Assembly: GCF_963678635.1 (NCBI RefSeq)
Contig: NC_087063.1
Location: forward strand, 73,617,617-73,681,616
Direction of reading: 5' to 3'
DNA: 64,000 nucleotides
Source of the DNA: Symsagittifera roscoffensis
Taxonomy: Eukaryota > Xenacoelomorpha > Acoela > Convolutidae
Of this stretch, positions 63,718 to 64,000 are shown one piece after another (within the stretch, counting starts at the first letter, position 1; every line of letters begins with the position of its first letter). The translations under genes and the position numbers were made by a program. The notes below the pieces were generated by a model, which did no database searches, was not told where the DNA came from, and saw only the letters and a program-made list of their open reading frames with translations.

Positions 63718-64000
63718 TCGTTCTCAATTTTCGCGTCTGGAACAGTGGTTAACAACTCAATAAATCTCTTCATTGTTGAACAATTTCATTTTCCGTTTTT
63801 TCCTTTTCAAGGATTACTGATAATTACTCGGATTCGCTAGCAATTTAGAGTTGGCCATGGGACTTGTTTTTTATCTTGTTTTTTTTTCAAATTTTTTTGT
63901 GAGAAGTAAAAAACTAAAATTGTATTTTGAACATTAGTGATCATAGATCAAATGGGCTTGTAGTACGACTTGTATAAACTGTGAAGGCAAAATTATTGTC
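63718..64000. other. Terminal non-coding sequence
   Basis: Nothing recognised. Confidence 0.3.

Overview
The window is AT-rich nuclear DNA of an animal, most likely an invertebrate. The evidence is a long multi-exon gene with GT-AG introns, a tRNA-derived SINE, LTR elements, MITEs, tandem satellites, and a cellular eukaryotic-type RNA-dependent RNA polymerase (RdRP), a gene that only some animal lineages keep. The species cannot be named from the sequence.

Left part (1-8.3 kb): one uninterrupted plus-strand ORF of 2671 codons. It joins an RdRP (DLDGD catalytic motif) to a coiled coil, a DEAH-box helicase and a C-terminal RING/IBR cysteine cluster. A polymerase, a helicase and a ubiquitin-ligase-like tail on one intronless polypeptide is the most striking coding feature. 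By domain content it should act in RNA silencing or antiviral RNA sensing.

Middle (8.3-20 kb): no confident gene. It holds several copies of a dispersed ~0.3-0.56 kb repeat, a 150/182-bp satellite interrupted by a 1.6-kb tandem-repeat transposon resembling HINE/pearl elements, two SINE copies, and a MITE with a 9-bp target duplication. From 20.0 to 38.3 kb lies a tandem LTR retroelement arranged LTR-body-LTR-body-LTR, with a 4-bp duplication at its outer ends. Each body encodes a duplicated pair of 94-aa ORFs, Gag with a zinc knuckle, an aspartic protease in the -1 frame behind a TTTAAAC slippery site, and a coiled-coil ORF. I see no reverse transcriptase, RNase H or integrase, so it looks non-autonomous.

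Right part (40.7-59.6 kb): one long minus-strand gene. At least 18 exons (59562 down to 43001) join with matching phases, and three further exons lie downstream. It encodes roughly 1,400-1,600 residues, low in complexity, with Cys/His clusters, histidine runs and a basic C-terminal coiled coil. I do not recognise the family. Its introns hold MITEs, palindromes, a minisatellite and an AAT microsatellite. The last 4 kb holds a decayed Ty3/gypsy integrase zinc-domain fragment and a second decayed ORF.
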